Shown in pieces: positions 52,520-62,984 of a DNA stretch of 64,000 nt. The position numbers were made by a program, and so were the translations under genes. The DNA is from Pseudo-nitzschia pungens (taxonomy: Eukaryota > Bacillariophyta > Bacillariophyceae > Bacillariales > Bacillariaceae): positions 6,095,346-6,159,345 of the forward strand of contig CM074761.1 of the NCBI GenBank assembly GCA_037355855.1. The letters run 5' to 3'. A model generated the notes under the pieces. That model made no database searches. It saw nothing but the letters and a program-made list of their open reading frames with translations, and was not told the DNA's origin. How positions within the stretch are numbered: the stretch's first letter is position 1; every line of letters starts with the position of its first letter.

Positions 52520-53251
52520 CAAGCTGAGCGCTGATGACCATGAGCAGAAAGGAACCGATCAACCAAGGCGACGACGGGACCGAAAGACTGCCAGAAAATG
52601 GAGGCGCAGAGAAGCAAAACAGGGGAGAGGACATCCAGTGTCTGCAGCACTAAGGAATACCAAACCCAGTGGCAGCAAGCTCCAGTAGATGGAACAGCAG
52701 CAACAACAGAGACACCTAAGGACCTAAACAGGACCATGGTCGACAGCAGAAATAATCAAAAAAATCGAAAATACACACTGAAAAAGTGACACATAAACCA
52801 GTGAGTGGACTAATTGGACCAACGCTGAGTGGATGGACAGACCGAACAGGGTATGCCAACCAGAACCGAAATATACGGATATCCGGAAAGGTATATAATA
52901 AATACCTAAACACCACTAATCCCACGGGAAACGGGAAGTGGGACCGGCCCGGTGACAGCTTAATAAAGGAGCAACGCTGGAGAACCATGGGAATCAAATC
53001 CCACAAAATAAAAACAGAAACAACTCCGGGGAACCACAGGATTCCCGGGAGCTAAAGAGAGAAACAACTCCCACCACTGGACAAGCCAGGGGAAAATTCA
53101 GTTATAACACGAGTTATCACGAGAACAGTGTAAAAATCCAGCAAAAGAACTGGAGGAACTGAGCAATCACTTTTTGCTCAATTTCAACACAAGCAGCAAA
53201 GATAACAGAAATAGTGTAACTAAATTAAATAAAATAACCGATTAACCCACC
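52520..53251 (+). other. Leader (possible LTR) upstream of the gag gene
   Basis: Has a TATATAATAAATACC box near 52891-52905 and an AATAAA at about 52961, compatible with an LTR promoter and polyadenylation site, then a leader to the gag ATG. No second LTR copy is in the window, so this is inference. Confidence 0.35.
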
Positions 53252-54580
53252 ATGGCGTCTAAAGGAACCAAGCAGAAACCCTTTACCTTTACACGAGAGG
53301 ACTGGCCAGAGGATGCCACTGCTGTAAAGATGAGCATAGACTCAGAGAAGGGAGGAGTAGCCTTCAGTGATTATCTGAAGGTACTCACCGGCACCGAAAG
53401 ACCGGAACTCTTCATTATCTGGAAAAGAGACTTCGACCAGAAAATTGCTGGCAATGAGAAGCTCCAAGGAGACCAGAAACTGGACCTTCTCCAGAGAGTC
53501 CTGTCCCACGAGGCACTCTCCATTGTCCAGATGGTCCTGGGCCGGACCTACTACGCCGAACCAGGACACAAGGTCCACAACAACCAGCTGATTCAACAAA
53601 AACTTGAGATGATCGCAATGAGGGAACCTAAGGAACCACCTAAGGAACCCCCCTCTGACGAATCCAAGGAAGCGGTGGAGGGCCCCAACGCCCCAACCGA
53701 CGACGACGTGACTGCTATGGCGGCGTCCGAGACAGAACCGGAGTCCGCCACACTGGACGGCCCGGTCCCAAAGAAAAGGGTCTCGACTGCCCTCATCCGG
53801 TACTACCAAACCCAGGGGTACAGAAAGGATGTCATTGAGGAATGCATGCATGCCCTCAAGCTCAAAATCTTTGGCAACGACATGAATGGCAAAAGATCCT
53901 ACATTCTGCTCCGAAGATTCATTCGGAATACGAAAATCGACATGAAACACGGTATCTGCTCTTGGGCGAACCGCATGGCCGAACTACAGAGCTATCTACC
54001 AGATTGCCTCTGGGAAAGCGGCGCCGCAAACGGCGCTGCTCCATCCAGCTACTCGGAAGATGACATGAAGGAAATCTTAGATTCCAACATGACACACTCC
54101 CAACGAGAGAAACTAGACCACATCGGATGGGACGTCTATTCCCACTCCTTTAACACCACTATCGACAAGCTCGAAAACCTGGAAATCACCATCCGGAGCG
54201 AGGATGAACTCCGCAAACGAATCTCCGATCTCGAGAAACAAACCGGTGGTCCCAAGAAGAACCCCAAGGCCGCATCTGGGGGAGGAAACGCCAAGTCCCC
54301 TGGCAAGAAGAAGCGCCCTATGGACAACAACGGCAACAAGCAATTGTGCAAAACCTGTGGCAAGGTCCACGCCGGCAAATGCTGGAAACTAACCGGAGGA
54401 CCCTCCAAGAAGGGGAAATTCAACCGGGAAACCATCAACTTGCTCAAGGAGCATTTTGTGGCAAAAGAAGACTCAGACAACGAGCAACATTCCAAACCCC
54501 ACTGGGGAAGGAACCTATCGAACCACGAGTACTCTTATGTACTGGCCACGGCCCAAGCTGACCACGAAGTCTCTGATGCG
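53252..54580 (+). pseudogene. LTR-retrotransposon gag gene, truncated by repeat C
   Basis: Starts at ATG 53252 in a good context (CCACCATGG), MASKGTKQKPFTFTREDW. About 443 residues are original: an alpha-helical gag body (FIIWKRDFDQKIAG, LIRYYQTQGYRKDVIEE, CSWANRMAELQSYLP), a basic linker (NPKAASGGGNAKSPGKKKRP) and one CCHC-like knuckle CKTCGKVHAGKC (C366, C369, H373, C377). At about 54579 the sequence switches to the terminus of repeat C, and the frame then runs about 43 foreign codons to a stop at 54709. The pol part is absent, so the element is dead. It differs clearly from the two copia gags in this window. Confidence 0.78.
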
Positions 54581-57500
54581 TCCGAAAACTGGTTCGCGAC
54601 CCCTCCCAAGAATTTATTTGGGGGGGGTCGCGATTTATTCCTGGCTCATTTTGACGTAGCTCCACTCGTAGCCCTCTCGCGATTCGCAACCCCAATCGCG
54701 ACCCACTAACTACCTCAATTCCGAGAAAAAAAAATAAAATTCAAACTCGACCCAAATTTTTTTTCAATCTGACTCATTATTACCGACCCTACCATCATTA
54801 TATATTATGAGACTGTTCCAGAAATTCACTCCCAAAAATTGATTTCTCATCCCGACACAAAGTATTTCCCATCACACCCCTCAAGAAATTCATCACAAAA
54901 ATCACAATTATTACCCGAAGCCCAGGAATCGCGACCCCCATGAAAAAAAATTTTGAAACACTATGAAGCAAAATATAAGTCTTTCTTTTGATAAATATTG
55001 ATATTACTCTAATAATTGTTTATTCTCTGTTCAATTTTCTCACACACGCACACACAAATTTTGGTTCGTTAGAAGAAGTCGTCGTCCTTGAAATCGTCGT
55101 CGCTCTTCGTTTCGATCGTCCTTGTCTTCGTCGTCCTTGAAGTCGTCGTTGCTTCTCGCTTCGATCGTCTTCGTCCTCCCTGAAGTCGTCGTTGCTCTTC
55201 GCTCCGATTACCTTCCTCTTCATCGTCCTCCCTGAAATCGTCGTCCTCTCTGAAATTGTTGTTGCTCTTTGCTTCGATTGGCTTCGTCGTCCTCTCTGAA
55301 ATCGTCGTTGCTCTTCGCTTCGATCGTCTTCGTCGTCCTTGAAATTGTCGTTGCTCTTCGCTTTGATCATCTTCGTCCTCATGCACACCACACAAATTTT
55401 GGTTCAAACAATTTTTAAATAATGGTCATCGTGATAATTTCATCCATACCGGTATCTGTACTGCCAGTAAAGGTCTCCTCACATCGCATCATATTTCATC
55501 AGTTGCAATCGCATCATTTTGTCAGTTGCGATCACATCATATTTGTCTTGCGATCGCAATATGATGTGTCAGTTGCCCCGTCGCATCATTTTTCGCATCA
55601 TTTTTCAGTTGCCCCGTCGAATTAAAGTTGATTCTTCCCTATCAGTAGCAAGCAGGCAACTCAATTCAGAATTAGAACAATTGAAATCCATTATCAATAC
55701 CCCAGATCTTGATGTGCTTCACTCACTGTTGCATTATATTTCATTTGCCGTTGCATCCTATTTCATCAGCAGTTGCGGTCGCCTCCCTATCAGGAGCAAG
55801 CAGGCAAGTCAATGATGCACAATTAGACGAATCAAAATCCATTATTAATACCTCCTCCAACCTTGATGTGGTTCACTTACCATTTCCAGTTGCCGTCTTT
55901 CTTGTTCCATTTCGACCCAAAATTATGTGAAGTAAGATTTACGACACATGCATTTTCTGTCATGCATTTATTTGCTGAGAATTGATTTCTTCTACATGAT
56001 AGCAGTAGAGTTACTACTAGTAGTATGTACCGTACCGAAGTAATAGTAGAAACCAGTAGAAACCTGATGGTGGTATCATTGCGCGCCACCTAAACCATAG
56101 AGAGCCAGCCCCGCTGCGCCATAATTTTGGACTACCTCTTATGTACTACTACCTACGCACTGCAGTAGTATGTAGCAGCAGTGTATAACTGTGGTACTAC
56201 TACTACAAGCAGCAAGAATAGTACTACCTCAGTGAATATACCATCAAATCAAATATCTGAATGAATGTGGCCAATCTTTGTGTGATTCCAATGTGAATAT
56301 TTCTCATCCTATGCATGGGCAAGAGTATTCAAAAAGAAGTATTCAAAAATCACCTATAATTTGGGTGTCACCACTGAATAATTAATATTTGGTCCACTAC
56401 TGTGGAATTTACTAGAAAATACTGTAAAATCACATATCTGAATGAATCTGGCCAATAGTTGTGTGATTCCAGTGTGAATATTCCTCATCCTATCCATGGG
56501 CAAGAGTATGCAAAAACAAGTATTCAAAAATCACCAATAATTTGGGTGTCACCACTGAATAATTAATATTTGGTCCACTACTGGAAAATTCACTAGAAAA
56601 AAGTACCAAATCACATATCTGAATGAATGTGGCCAATCTTTGTGTGATTCCAGTGTGAATATACCTCATCCTATGCATGGGCAAGAGTGTTCAAAAAGAA
56701 GTATTCAAAAATCACCTATAATTTGGGTGTCACCACTGAATAATTAATATTTGGTCCACTACTGCAGAATTTACTAGAAAAAATTACCAAATCAAATATC
56801 TGAACAAATCTGTCCAATATTTGTGTGATTCCAATGTGAATATGCCTCATACTGTGCATGGGCAAGAGTATGCAAAAAGAAGTATTCAAAAATCATTGAA
56901 AGTTTGGATGTCACCACTGAATAATTAATATTTGGCCCAGTACTGCGGCATGTACTAGAAAATACTGTAAAATCAAATATCTGAATGAATGTGGCCAATC
57001 TTTGTGTGATTCCAGTGTGAATATTTCTCATCCTATCCATGGGCAAGAGTATGCAAAAAGAAGTATTCAAAAATCACCAATAATTTGGATGGCACCACTG
57101 AATAATCAATATTTGGCCCAGTACCTCAGCATTTAGTAGAAAATACTCTAAAATCAAATATCTGAATGAATCTGGCCAATAGTTGTGTGATTCCAGTGTG
57201 AATATTTCTCATCCTATCCATGGGCAAGAGTATTCAAAAAGAAGTATTCAAAAATCACCTATAATTTGGGTGTCACCACTGAATAATTAAAATATTTGGT
57301 CCACTACTCTGGAATCTACTAGAAAAAAGTACCAAATCACATATCTGAATGAATCTGGCCAATCTCTGTGTGATTCCAGTGTGAATATTTCTCATACTGT
57401 GCATGGGCAAGAATGTTCAAAAAGAAGTATTCAAAAATCACCAATAATTTGGATGTCACCACTGAATAATTAAAATATTTGGTCCACTACTGCAGAATCT

Positions 57501-58640
57501 ACTAGAAAAAAGTACCAAATCACATATCTGAATGAATCTGGCCAATATTTGTGTGATTCCACTGTGAATATTTCTCATCCTGTGCATGGGCAAGAGTATG
57601 CAAAAAGAAGTATTCAAAAATCACCAATAATTTGGATGTCACCACTGAATAATTAATATTTGGTCCACTACTGCAGAATTTACTAGAAAAAATTACCAAA
57701 TCACATATCTGAATGAATCTGGCCAATATTTGTGTGATTCCAGTGTGAATATACCTCATCCTATCCATGGGTAAGAGTATTCAAAAAGAAGTATTCAAAA
57801 ATCACCAATGGTATGGATGTCACCACTGAATAATTAATATTTGGTTGAATAGCTGAATAGCTCACTTATTGTGACATGTACTTCGCAGCCAAAATATTGC
57901 TATCGAATCGTGATGTAGCAAAAGACATTCCCATGATGGGACTTGAAGAACTGGCAACACCACATTCTGTGCACCTAATGGTGCCACTATTACTATCTAC
58001 TACTGCCAAAAGGTTGTTCTCTCTATCTTATAATGCTACTACGATCTCGGGGAAGGCGCATCGTGTATAATATGTACCACCAACAGTAAGGTACTGTACC
58101 TCCACCGCTTCGCGCCAAAAGATTTGTACCAGTACCGTACATACAGTATACACAGTAACCTTACTGGAAACCTACACATCCCCTGTCTATATACATACGT
58201 ACTACTAGGTACTATGTATGCAGACATGTCATTTTTTCTTTTACTAAGACTGTAGACTTAGTACTGTAATCTACGTACATTGCTGTCATTTTTTCCAGTC
58301 AGCCTGTACAAACAGTACTGTTACCTACGTACATTATGTGCATCATCGCGTACATTATGTGCATCATCGCAGTGAATTTTGTTGTTCGATTTTCCGCCCC
58401 ACATCTCCCTCGTGGAGGATGTGTCATAATTTTCATTTTCGTTTCGGTGTTGGAATTTTCTGGCCGGACCAGTTTAAAGTGAGAGCAAGGCGCCTGGTAC
58501 CATCTTGGAGAGACTAATGGCAAAGAAAGTAAAGAACTGATCACTCTTGAAATCCTTCCTGTTATCTTTTGTTATCAAGGTAGGGTGGGCTGCAGACCTT
58601 GAGTCATCTGGCTTACCCAGATATCTACGAGTACGACGCG
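54579..58640 (+). repeat. Repeat C, copy 2 (about 4.1 kb)
   Basis: Begins CGTCCGAAAACTGGTTCGCG inside the gag gene and runs parallel to 28395-32530 with high identity throughout, including the minisatellite (55075-55385) and the 181-bp array. Its right side merges into the truncated U3 recombinase fragment. No right-hand inverse terminus is present, so the copy is incomplete or rearranged. Confidence 0.85.
56238..57855. repeat. 181-bp satellite array, about 9 units
   Basis: Same unit as 30055-31860. Unit-by-unit differences show independent gain or loss since the duplication. Confidence 0.92.
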
Positions 58641-58932
58641 CGAACGAACCTGCAGAGGACGACGAAGATGATCGGGGAGGGATGATGACACTAAAAGGTA
58701 CGACGAAGGTACGATCATAGAAGAGGGGGACGACGATGACGAGCGAGCTGACGACCACAGACCAGTGTTGTGGTTTTGATGATGCAGAGGCTGTGGAAGA
58801 AGCAGCAGATTTTCTTGAACGTTGTGCTGGTGGGACTGATCGTGCCCGGGAAGAAGCAGCCGGTGCAGATGCTGTTCTTCTTGTCCCTGCTGAAACAATT
58901 TGGCCATTCCGAATAGTTCGCACCATGGTCAA
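58474..58932 (-). pseudogene. N-terminal fragment resembling the U recombinase
   Basis: From ATG 58932: MVRTIRNGQIVSAGTRRT, then Ser/Ala/Arg-rich sequence. It recalls the MVRTTRSNGITTGRQTRS start of the 20.95-kb recombinase in composition and opening residues. The position relative to the U right end is also equivalent. No catalytic part follows. Near 58610-58625 the minus strand has TATCTGGGTAAGCCAG, a possible splice donor also present at about 32487-32500. A GTAAGT at about 59052-59058 may end an upstream exon. Confidence 0.45.
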
Positions 58933-59229
58933 AAACAGTCCAGTCCTCGAAATTTAAGAAGCAAAAGAAGATTTCGACAGAAGAAGTGAGAAAAACGAGC
59001 GAAAAACAGATTGAAACAGCTTTTCGACTACAGCGCTCACCAAGCAACTTACTGTACAAACTGGAGTGTGTAAACGTCTTTTACCTAGTCGAAATAGTGC
59101 AAAAAAAAGCAAAATCCCATGGTCGGGGTTTTTGAAAGTGGTTGATTTGAAAATAATGAATTAGTTTTGGTGGACCAATTTCGAAAGAATCCACTGTATT
59201 TTGCTGGAATCCAGTAGGAATCCAGTAGG

Positions 59230-59945
59230 ATCCAGTAGGACTCCACTCAGAACAGTCGCAATCAGTACATAATAATAATAATATACTTATTTAAGTAGGA
59301 AAATCCACCGAAGGTGGTTAAAAGCTACTCAGTCTGTAACCAGACTTTATCGTCGCCTCAATCGAAGAGAGGTTAGGCCCCAAGTTGTAGAACGACGCGC
59401 CGCCTCAACCATGGGGAATAGGCCCCAGGTTGTAAGGACGGCTATTTTGCAAACGAACCTTGGTAAGAAACAGGAAAAAAACGAACCAGTCCAGAGCACA
59501 ACAGACACTGCTGTTGCAAAGCGTACAGGAAACGGGGTAACAAGAACGTGAAAGGGAAAGACACAAGCAAAACTGTCCCTCCAATGCTGGTGTGCAGCAT
59601 CCGTAATGCTAGTGGTCAGCTGACACAAGCAAAACCCTGACTAGATACATGGTATCTGTAATGCTAGTGGTCAGCGTACAAAAGCAAAACTCCTCTCTGA
59701 ATGCTGGATTGCAGCATCACCAGTAATGCGAGTAGTCATCCCCAAACACATTCCCGTAACCACTGTATGGTACATATAGTACGGAGCCTACTACCAAATT
59801 CGTAACAGCTGTCCTTCTGTTCGAACTTCGTAGTAGGAGACACGTAGAGGAAACACGTAGAGGCGGTGGAGCCTACTACCAAATTCAAATTCGTAACAGC
59901 TGGCCTTCTGTTCGAACTTGAACTTGCTCTCCTGTAGTAGCTTGG
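59230..59945. repeat. Degenerate repeats in U3
   Basis: AATGCTAGTGGTCAGC ... ACAAGCAAAAC units near 59565-59740, a pair of TAGGCCCCA(A/G)GTTGTA words (59372-59440), and a duplicated CCTACTACCAAATTC...GTTCGAACTT block (59788-59920). No gene recognised. Confidence 0.65.
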
Positions 59946-60965
59946 AAACAGGGCCTTTAAGTGAAAACACTTATGGACCATCAGGGCTGTAGGCTTGAAA
60001 ACAGGTCTCTGCTGTACTGTGAACTGGAGGGGTATATAATGGTGGTGAAGCGTTAAGTAACATGTACTTAGCAGCTTTGGGGCTTGGGTCATAAAAACAG
60101 TAGGTCCATAATCAAAACAATTATGGACTATCAGGGCAGTAGACTTGAAAACAGATGACAGTTGAAGTGTGCATCTGAGAGGGTTATGTAGGTAGGAGAG
60201 CCTTAAGCAAGCTGTACTTAGCGGCTTTGGGGCTTGGGTCAGGAAATAGTAGGACCTTAAGTGAGAACACTTATGGTCCAGCAGGGCAGTAGACTTGAAA
60301 ACAGATGACAGTTGAAGTGTGCATCTGAGAGGTATATGTAGGTAGGAGAGCCTTAAGCAAGCTGTACTTAGCGGCTTTGGGGCTTGGGTAAGGAAACAGT
60401 AGGACCATAAGCGAAAACACTTATGGTCCATCAGGGCAGTAGACTTGAAAACAGATGACAGTTGAAGAATGCATCTGAGAGGTATATGTAGGTAGGGGAG
60501 CCTTAAGCAAACTGTACTTAGTGGCTTTAGGGCTTGGGTCAGGAAACAGTAGGACCATAAGCGAAAACACTTAGGGTCCATCAGGGCAGTAGACTTGGAA
60601 ACAGATGACATTTATACAGTACACCTGAGAGGGTTATGTAGGTGGTGGAGCCTTAAGCAAACTGTACTTAGCGGCTTTGGGGCTTGGGTCAAGAAACAGT
60701 AGGACCATAAGTGAAAACACTTAGGGTCCAGCAGGGCAGTAGACTTGGAAACAGATGACATTTATACTGTACACCTGAGAGGTATATGTAGATGGTAGAG
60801 CCTTAAGTGAACTGTACTTCTTAGCGGCTTTTGGGCTTGGGTCAGAAAACATTAGGACCATAAGCGAAAACACTTATGTACCAGCAGGGCATTAGACTTG
60901 GAAACAGATGACATCTGGAGTTTCGTGTAGAAATATTCCTACAGTGGAAGAACTTTAAGTGAGAA
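59946..60965. repeat. 150-bp tandem array, about 6.5 units
   Basis: Units at about 150-bp steps (TAGGACCATAAG near 60250, 60400, 60550, 60700, 60853) with CAGGGCAGTAGACTTGAAAA and GCGGCTTTGGGGCTTGGGT. Because 150 is a multiple of three, a minus-strand frame stays open for 291 codons (59736-60611) with a 50-residue repeat. I treat this as a by-product, though it is listed among the findings. Confidence 0.9.
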
Positions 60966-61420
60966 TCACTTAAGCAGCTTGGAAACAGTGTAGAACATTA
61001 AGTATAGCAAGATATACGTAAGGGCCTTGGTTGGAGCTTGGGAACAGATCGAAGCAGTACCGTACATCGAAAAAGAGTGGTGAATTGCTGTAGAATCTGT
61101 ACTGGAAGTGCTGTAGAAAATTATGTGTCGATCTTGGTTTTGGTGCTGCTGCTGTTGCTGATCCCTCGGTCGAGCAGTGAATTGGCAACAAACTCAACGA
61201 AAGGAAGCATCCAGCAACTGAACCGATAGCAGAAACGAAGAGCGCAGGTCTTGGTTAATACATGTAGGTCCTGGGGTTGTGATTGGGGGTGTATAAGGGA
61301 GCGAGATATCGCATGGTAAAGTTGTGTAGAAATCTACGTATTTTTAGTACTGGAACATCGGAACGTCGGACAAAATGCGCGTCGCGCAAATTGTAACAGT
61401 CGCAATCAGTACAACCAAAA
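60966..61420. other. U3 interior, unique sequence
   Basis: No gene or repeat recognised between the 150-bp array and the U spacer region. Confidence 0.4.
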
Positions 61421-61760
61421 ACCTAAACGCGCGCAGTCCCGCACGTTAGTTCTCTCTAGCGGAGTAGTGCGCAAAACAACTCTCACACACAGCCTTGTGT
61501 ATTGTCAATCTACAGAGTCCCACGTTAAAAAACAAACATGATACCAATCACAAATACTCGCAAAATACAGTCCTGTATACTTCCACGTTAAAAACCAAAA
61601 TCAATACTTTAGTAATCCAGTACAGATTTTCGTGTACCGTGTCTTTCGGCACAGCGCTGTCCCCTGCAAAACACCACCAAGCAGCTGCAACAAACAGCAA
61701 GCTACGCTTGCTGGCAAGATTCCCCTCCTTAGTCCTCCATTTGTGCTCACCTCGTAGCCG
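61421..61760 (+). repeat. U spacer region, copy 3
   Basis: Diverged counterpart of 21500-21915; ends in TTTGTGCTCACCTCG, as in U1. Confidence 0.75.
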
Positions 61761-61806
61761 TCGTAATACCTAACTAATAACCCTTTCCTCCTTCCCTCCT
61801 CCTCGT

Positions 61807-61914
61807 AGTAACTGGACTCCCGGTGTTCTTGCTGTATTTTGCTGCTGTTTTCCGAGGCAACACACGCCTCGGAAAACAGCAGCAAAATACAGCAACACCG
61901 GGAGTCCAGTTACT
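61807..61914. repeat. Palindrome P8 (first stem of U3 right end)
   Basis: Arms from AGTAACTGGACTCCCGGTGT to the complement, apex CCGAGGCAACACACGCCTCGG. One three-base bulge in the left arm, otherwise matched. The stem sequence is unrelated to P4 and P7, yet its place and apex correspond. Confidence 0.92.
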
Positions 61915-61926
61915 CCTCCGAGTCGG

Positions 61927-62023
61927 ATTGGTTTGGCACGTGTCTCTCCCTAAGTAGTGGAAAATACTCGGCGTGCGCGCCTCGTATTTTCCACCACTTA
62001 GGTCGGACACGTGCCAAACCAAT
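61927..62023. repeat. Palindrome P9 (second stem of U3 right end)
   Basis: ATTGGTTTGGCACGTGTC ... CTAAGTAGTGGAAAATAC and complement, apex CTCGGCGTGCGCGCCTCG. The outer third matches P5/P6; the inner part differs in both arms. Confidence 0.92.
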
Positions 62024-62059
62024 ACCGAGGATGGGTTATTACTTACAGTAAAACCTTAC

Positions 62060-62545
62060 CGTACAGGAATGAAATCGCATTTCTCTGGCAATAAATTGCA
62101 TTACTTCGGAATTGCTTCGCATCGATCCTCCCAGAACGCACAAAGGCACTCATCGGGAAGGGACAAAGCATATGCCAAAATAAAGCTGAGAATGGTCAAA
62201 TAGACCAATTTCTTGCCAGAGAGCGGACCATGGTGAATATTGAGGCTGTAGATGCCAAAAAGGGATCTTCGTGCAATTCGTTGCAGCGTTAGAAAACGCT
62301 CGTAGTTCGGATGGAGGCCTCAAATACACAGTTGACGTAGTAAATCGAAGCTGGCGATGCTTGTAGTTCGGACGGAGGCCTCAAACACACAGCTGACCAA
62401 AATCGAAGCTGGCAATGCTTGTAGTTCGAACGGAGGCCTCAACTTCACAGTTAACAGAGAAAAAAGGAAGCAGCAGCCGAGGCCCCGGCCACAGTCCCAG
62501 CAGCAACAGCAGCAAGGAGGGAACTTTTCCAACGTACCACCAGCA
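62060..62545 (+). repeat. U left-end repeat (repeat B) and adjoining U DNA, copy 3
   Basis: Matches 17500-17720 and 37380-37620, then the sequence seen reversed at 36940-37080 (three GTAGTTCGGACGGAGGCCTC units), ending ACGTACCACCAGCA where a copia LTR begins. It lacks the outermost CACGTG units. It stands head-to-tail with U3. Confidence 0.8.
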
Positions 62546-62958
62546 TGTTTGGAGGGCTCGTAGAGTTGGTAGATTTTGTACAAGTTTGGGGATTTTGTTG
62601 TTTAATGTTTTGCTTACTTTAATTGTGAGCAGAAATGAATCCGCTCTAATTTTCCTAATTTTGCTAATTTTGTTTCTTTTGTCTTTCGATCACGCGCATT
62701 CTCATGTTATCTCTCGCGTTGTCTCGTGTTATTTATTGGTTTCTTTTATTCCGCTCCATTCATTCCAAGCCCCCACACATTTGTGTACTGGCTTCTGTGG
62801 AATTATACTTAACTTCTTGTAGACTCGGTACTTAACCTTTTATTTTTAGTTCTTGGGAATGTTTGGACCGGTAGGAGGTAATTTTCCTTTCCTCTGAATC
62901 ATGCATGTCAATCGATCAAGTCACTGTTTCAAGCACGACTGAAGGTCACGTCCAAACA
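62546..62958 (-). repeat. 3' LTR of a copia element running off the window
   Basis: TGTTTGGAGGGCTCGTAGAG ... GTCACGTCCAAACA, 413 bp, same family as 41263-41662 but more diverged than the two LTRs of that element are from each other. The adjacent reverse transcriptase frame identifies it as the 3' LTR of a minus-strand element. Confidence 0.9.
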
Positions 62959-62984
62959 CTCTCCCCTGCTTGGAACTTACTTGT

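Larger units (their letters stand above)
58933..62050 (+). mobile_element. Element U3, right part (recombinase truncated)
   Basis: From the recombinase-like start codon to the double-palindrome right end, in the same order as U1 but about 3.1 kb rather than 1.3 kb because of a 150-bp array. Spacer-region words at 61420-61760 (GCGCGCAGTCC, CAGAGTCCCAC, TTTTCGTGTACCG, TACGCTTGCTGGCAAGA) align with 21500-21915. The right end finishes TTATTACTTACAGTA at 62050. About 10 bases later the left repeat B of another U copy begins. Confidence 0.6.
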
